64,000 nucleotides of DNA from assembly GCF_033239625.1 (NCBI RefSeq), contig NZ_BTCK01000032.1, forward strand, positions 1-64,000, given 5' to 3'. A model generated the notes under the pieces. It was not told where the DNA came from and ran no database searches. It worked only from the letters and a program-made list of their open reading frames with translations. The stretch is from Paenibacillus_T sp033239625 (GTDB lineage: Bacteria; Bacillota; Bacilli; Paenibacillales; Paenibacillaceae). Positions 61,253-64,000 of this stretch are shown here, one piece after another (within the stretch, counting starts at the first letter, position 1; the number at the start of each line of letters is the position of its first letter). The translations under genes were made by a program, and so were the position numbers.

Positions 61253-62016
61253 TGATTGTTTGCAAGTCGGAAGCAGAGCTCCGTTTGATGCGGGAAGCAG
61301 GGCGGATTGTTGCTGATACTCATCGGCTGCTTAAACAATCGATACGGCCCGGCATTACGACTAGCGAACTGGATCATATCGCCGAGACGTATATTCGAAG
61401 TCAGGGCGCCGTTCCATCTTTTAAAGGTTACAATCAATTTCCTGCCAGCATATGCACTTCTGTCAACGATCAGTTGGTGCATGGTATTCCGAATTCTAAT
61501 CAGAAGCTGGCTGAAGGTGATATCATTAGCATTGATATCGGTGCGCAGTATCAGGGGTATCACGGCGACTCCGCTTGGACGTATGGCGTTGGTACAATCT
61601 CTGCAGAAGCGCAGCGGTTACTCGATGTGACGGAACAATCCCTTTACGCTGGACTTGAACTGATTAAACCGGATGTTCGACTCTTCACGATATCGCATGC
61701 CGTTCAGAAGGTTGTTGAGAATGCGGGATTATCGGTTGTTCGTGAGTATGTCGGTCATGGAATCGGCACGAAGCTTCATGAAGAACCGCAAATTCCGAAC
61801 TACGGGATTCCAGATCGGGGACCACGGCTTAAGCCGGGTATGGTTCTCTGCATCGAGCCCATGGTCAACATTGGAGAGCGTTATGTACGTACGCTTGAAG
61901 ACAACTGGACGGTCGTCACGGTCGACGGCTCGTGGTGTGCGCATTTCGAGCATACAGTCGCCGTAACTGAAGATGGTTATGAGATACTAACCAAATCGGA
62001 TGCTGAGGCGGGTTGA
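61252..62016 (+). CDS. map: methionine aminopeptidase type I
   Basis: MetAP (254 aa) removes the initiator Met. Metal ligands are in SIDIGAQYQGYHGDSAWT (two Asp), YVGHGIGTKLHEEP (His), LCIEPMVN (Glu) and FEHTVAVTEDG (Glu). Start coupled to adk (TAATG), stop overlapping the KOW gene (TGATG). Confidence 0.96.
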   Translation: MIVCKSEAELRLMREAGRIVADTHRLLKQSIRPGITTSELDHIAETYIRSQGAVPSFKGYNQFPASICTSVNDQLVHGIPNSNQKLAEGDIISIDIGAQYQGYHGDSAWTYGVGTISAEAQRLLDVTEQSLYAGLELIKPDVRLFTISHAVQKVVENAGLSVVREYVGHGIGTKLHEEPQIPNYGIPDRGPRLKPGMVLCIEPMVNIGERYVRTLEDNWTVVTVDGSWCAHFEHTVAVTEDGYEILTKSDAEAG

Positions 62017-62303
62017 TGCACGTGGATGTAGCACCGCAGATCGGTCAAATCGCATTCGTGCTTCGCGGCAAGGATGAGGGCGGTTATGCGGTTGTCATCG
62101 GCATCGTCGATGAACGTTTCGTTCTTATCGCTGACGGTGATAAGAAACGATTCGATCGGCCGAAGAAGAAGAACATTGCGCACCTTGAGTTACAGTCGGT
62201 CATCAACACCGAAGTTGTCAACAGCATGAATGAGACCGGCCGGGTGACGAATGCCAAGCTGCGCTACGCGATTCAGAAGTTCGTGCAAGCGAAAGGAGAA
62301 TGA
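62016..62303 (+). CDS. KOW-domain RNA-binding protein
   Basis: A 95-aa small basic protein with an N-terminal KOW-like beta segment (PQIGQIAFVLRGKDEGGYAVVIGIVDERFVLIADGDKKRF). Proteins of this type lie between map and infA in many Bacillota and are annotated as KOW/L14e-like RNA-binding; the role is not established. ATG 62016 overlaps the map stop; it also overlaps the infA ribosome site at its end. Confidence 0.85.
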   Translation: MHVDVAPQIGQIAFVLRGKDEGGYAVVIGIVDERFVLIADGDKKRFDRPKKKNIAHLELQSVINTEVVNSMNETGRVTNAKLRYAIQKFVQAKGE

Positions 62304-62305
62304 CG

Positions 62306-62521
62306 GTGGCCAAGGAAGACGTCATTGAGGTCGAAGGTACGGTAATTGAACCGCTACCTAACGCAATGTTTAAGGTTGAGCTTGAGAACGGGCATCAAAT
62401 CTTAGCTCACGTATCTGGCAAGCTGCGTATGCACTTTATCCGGATCTTGACCGGTGATAAAGTTGTTATCCAGTTATCGCCTTATGATTTATCAAGGGGA
62501 CGCATTACCTATCGGAAGTAA
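62306..62521 (+). CDS. infA: translation initiation factor IF-1
   Basis: IF-1 (71 aa), an OB-fold factor that occupies the A site: DVIEVEGTVIEPLPNAMFKVELENGHQILAHVSGKLRMHFIRIL. GTG 62306 is chosen: AAAGGAG ends 7 nt upstream and MAKEDVIEV matches the family start. ATG 62300, two codons earlier, is too close to the ribosome site. Confidence 0.96.
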   Translation: MAKEDVIEVEGTVIEPLPNAMFKVELENGHQILAHVSGKLRMHFIRILTGDKVVIQLSPYDLSRGRITYRK

Positions 62522-62562
62522 GCCTTTCGGGCTTGCGCCGAAGGATTCGGGAGGTAATCACA

Positions 62563-62676
62563 ATGAAGGTCAGACCTTCGGTTAAGCCAATTTGCGAGAA
62601 ATGCAAAGTCATTCGCCGCAAAGGCAACGTTATGGTGATTTGTGAAAATCCTAAACACAAACAAAAACAAGGCTAG
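62563..62676 (+). CDS. rpmJ: 50S ribosomal protein L36 (zinc-binding type)
   Basis: A 37-aa protein, MKVRPSVKPICEKCKVIRRKGNVMVIC and so on, with Cys11/14/27 and His32 as zinc ligands. ATG follows GGGAGGT. It is the usual gene between infA and rpsM. Confidence 0.95.
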   Translation: MKVRPSVKPICEKCKVIRRKGNVMVICENPKHKQKQG

Positions 62677-62698
62677 ATAAAGGAGGGAACCAAGACAT

Positions 62699-63067
62699 AT
62701 GGCACGTATTGCTGGTGTAGACTTGCCACGTGACAAACGCGTTGAAATCGCGCTGCAATATATCTTCGGTATCGGTCAAACGACTGCTAAGAAGATTCTT
62801 GCAACGACGGGCGTTAGCGCTCAAACGCGTGTTCGTGATCTGACGGAAGATGAAGTTAGCAAACTTCGCGAAACGATCGACAAGTCGGTTAAAGTAGAAG
62901 GCGATCTTCGTCGTGAGATCTCGCTTAACATTAAGCGTCTCATCGAAATCGGCTGCTACCGTGGTGTTCGTCACCGTCGTGGACTGCCTGTTCGTGGTCA
63001 ACGTACGAAAACGAATGCTCGCACGCGTAAAGGTCCTCGTCGGACTGTAGCTAACAAGAAGAAATAA
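62699..63067 (+). CDS. rpsM: 30S ribosomal protein S13
   Basis: S13 (122 aa): MARIAGVDLPRDKRVEIALQYIFGIGQTTAKKIL, H2TH region and basic tail RGQRTKTNARTRKGPRRTVANKKK. ATG follows AAAGGAGGG. Confidence 0.97.
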   Translation: MARIAGVDLPRDKRVEIALQYIFGIGQTTAKKILATTGVSAQTRVRDLTEDEVSKLRETIDKSVKVEGDLRREISLNIKRLIEIGCYRGVRHRRGLPVRGQRTKTNARTRKGPRRTVANKKK

Positions 63068-63086
63068 GAAGGGAGGATAACACACA

Positions 63087-63482
63087 ATGGCTAAACCTAA
63101 AAAAGTCGTACGTACGAAACGTCGTGACCGTAAAAATATCGACTCCGGCGTAGCGCACATCCGTTCGACGTTCAACAACACGATCGTTACGATCACGGAT
63201 CCGCACGGCAATGCAATCTCTTGGGCAAGCTCCGGTAACCTTGGTTTCAAGGGCTCCCGTAAGAGCACGCCATTCGCAGCTCAAATGGCTGCTGAAACAG
63301 CTGCTAAAGCTGCAATGGAGCATGGCATGAAAGTCGTAGAGGTTATGGTTAAAGGACCAGGTGCTGGCCGCGAAGCGGCAATCCGTTCCCTGCAAGCAGC
63401 AGGTCTTGAAGTTAACCTGATCAAAGACGTAACGCCGGTTCCACACAACGGCTGCCGTCCACCGAAACGTCGCCGCGTATAA
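63087..63482 (+). CDS. rpsK: 30S ribosomal protein S11
   Basis: S11 (131 aa): IDSGVAHIRSTFNNTIVTITDPHGNAISWASSG and the C-terminal VTPVPHNGCRPPKRRRV. ATG follows GGGAGG. Confidence 0.97.
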   Translation: MAKPKKVVRTKRRDRKNIDSGVAHIRSTFNNTIVTITDPHGNAISWASSGNLGFKGSRKSTPFAAQMAAETAAKAAMEHGMKVVEVMVKGPGAGREAAIRSLQAAGLEVNLIKDVTPVPHNGCRPPKRRRV

Positions 63483-63609
63483 TTCAGTCTTTTACGTGGT
63501 ATCAAATTACAGCAACTTGTGAATAATGGTTGTGAAGGTTTGGCATACTACATGATTCGACTGAACACGTACGGTGAACGGAGCGACGTTTTGAAGGAGG
63601 GTACTACTA

Positions 63610-64000
63610 GTGATTGAGATCGAAAAGCCGAAAATCGAAACCGTAGAGCTCAATGATAATGGCACATATGGACGTTTTGTAGTTGAACCACTGGAGCGCG
63701 GATATGGTACGACGCTGGGGAATTCGCTTCGTCGGATTCTGCTGTCGTCGCTGCCTGGCGCAGCTGTGACTTCTGTACAAATCGACGGTGTACTTCATGA
63801 ATTTTCTACGGTTCCCGGTGTGATTGAGGACGTTACCGAAATCATACTGAACCTGAAAGGCCTGTCGCTCAAAATCCACTCCGACGAAGAGAAGGTGCTG
63901 GAGATTGATGCAGAGGGCGAAGGGAACGTAACGGCGGGCGACATTCGAGCGGACAGCGATGTCGAGATTTTGAATCCTGATCTTCATATCGCGACCTTAG
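63610..64000 (+). CDS. rpoA: DNA-directed RNA polymerase subunit alpha, 5' part
   Basis: The first 130 codons of RpoA; the rest lies beyond the window. GTG 63610 after AAGGAGGG gives MIEIEKPKIETVELNDNGTYGRFVVEPLERGYGTTLGNSLRRILLSSLPG, the dimerisation domain with the GNSLRR motif. Confidence 0.97.
   Translation, partial: MIEIEKPKIETVELNDNGTYGRFVVEPLERGYGTTLGNSLRRILLSSLPGAAVTSVQIDGVLHEFSTVPGVIEDVTEIILNLKGLSLKIHSDEEKVLEIDAEGEGNVTAGDIRADSDVEILNPDLHIATL

Overview
The window is one continuous piece of a Gram-positive Bacillota chromosome. The order ctsR-mcsA-mcsB-clpC ... radA-disA ... ispD-ispF-gltX-cysE-cysS-mrnC-rlmB-yacP-sigH-rpmG-secE-nusG-rplKAJL-rpoBC-rpsLG-fusA-tuf-S10/spc/alpha operons is the classic Bacillus-type arrangement. 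The moderate GC content, radA-disA-pssA linkage, leader RNAs and protein sequences fit a Paenibacillus-like organism (Paenibacillaceae). This assignment is by recognition, not by a database search. It opens with the last ~54 bases of a 5S rRNA, so it lies just downstream of an rrn operon. Almost everything reads on the + strand.

Layout. (1) 1-6622: 5S end, an Eis-like acetyltransferase, then the CtsR-controlled protein quality-control operon (ctsR, mcsA, mcsB, clpC), with a sigma-A promoter and CtsR heptad operator visible. (2) 6657-14324: an accessory block between clpC and radA. It holds a bacillithiol transferase-like gene, a sulfonate/taurine-type ABC transporter (binding protein, ATPase, permease), a flavin-dependent LLM monooxygenase, a DHA2-type MFS exporter and an IsdG-like heme monooxygenase. 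The transporter is preceded by a strong promoter, a CymR-like box and an unassigned leader ending in an intrinsic terminator. (3) 14405-20585: radA, disA, pssA, two minus-strand genes (UPF0173 hydrolase; a small MazG-like protein) and yacL. (4) 20668-28151: isoprenoid genes ispD-ispF, gltX, a Cys T-box, cysE-cysS, mrnC, rlmB, yacP. (5) 28351-46430: sigH, then secE-nusG, the L11/L1/L10/L12 genes with an L10 leader, ybxB, rpoB-rpoC, an L7Ae protein, rpsL-rpsG-fusA-tuf. (6) 46582-49617: a TrpXYZ-type ABC transporter inserted between the str and S10 operons. (7) 49667-64000: rpsJ through secY-adk-map-infA-rpmJ-rpsM-rpsK and the 5' part of rpoA.

Together the window encodes much of the core of gene expression (RNA polymerase subunits, elongation factors, about 30 ribosomal proteins, Sec translocase, sigma-H) plus proteostasis, c-di-AMP synthesis and cysteine supply. 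The accessory transporter/monooxygenase block ties into sulfur economy: sulfonate uptake and desulfonation would feed the sulfide that the cysE branch uses, and both loci carry cysteine-related control signals (a CymR-like box and a Cys T-box).

Non-coding highlights: three copies of a GC-rich hairpin repeat (8969-9050, 9101-9143, 17911-18000), two copies of a different palindromic repeat (18850-18898 and 47634-47758, the first apparently internally deleted), related hairpin leaders before gltX and rlmB, and an unassigned structured leader at 7330-7416. No tRNA, IS element, prophage or CRISPR array was seen.
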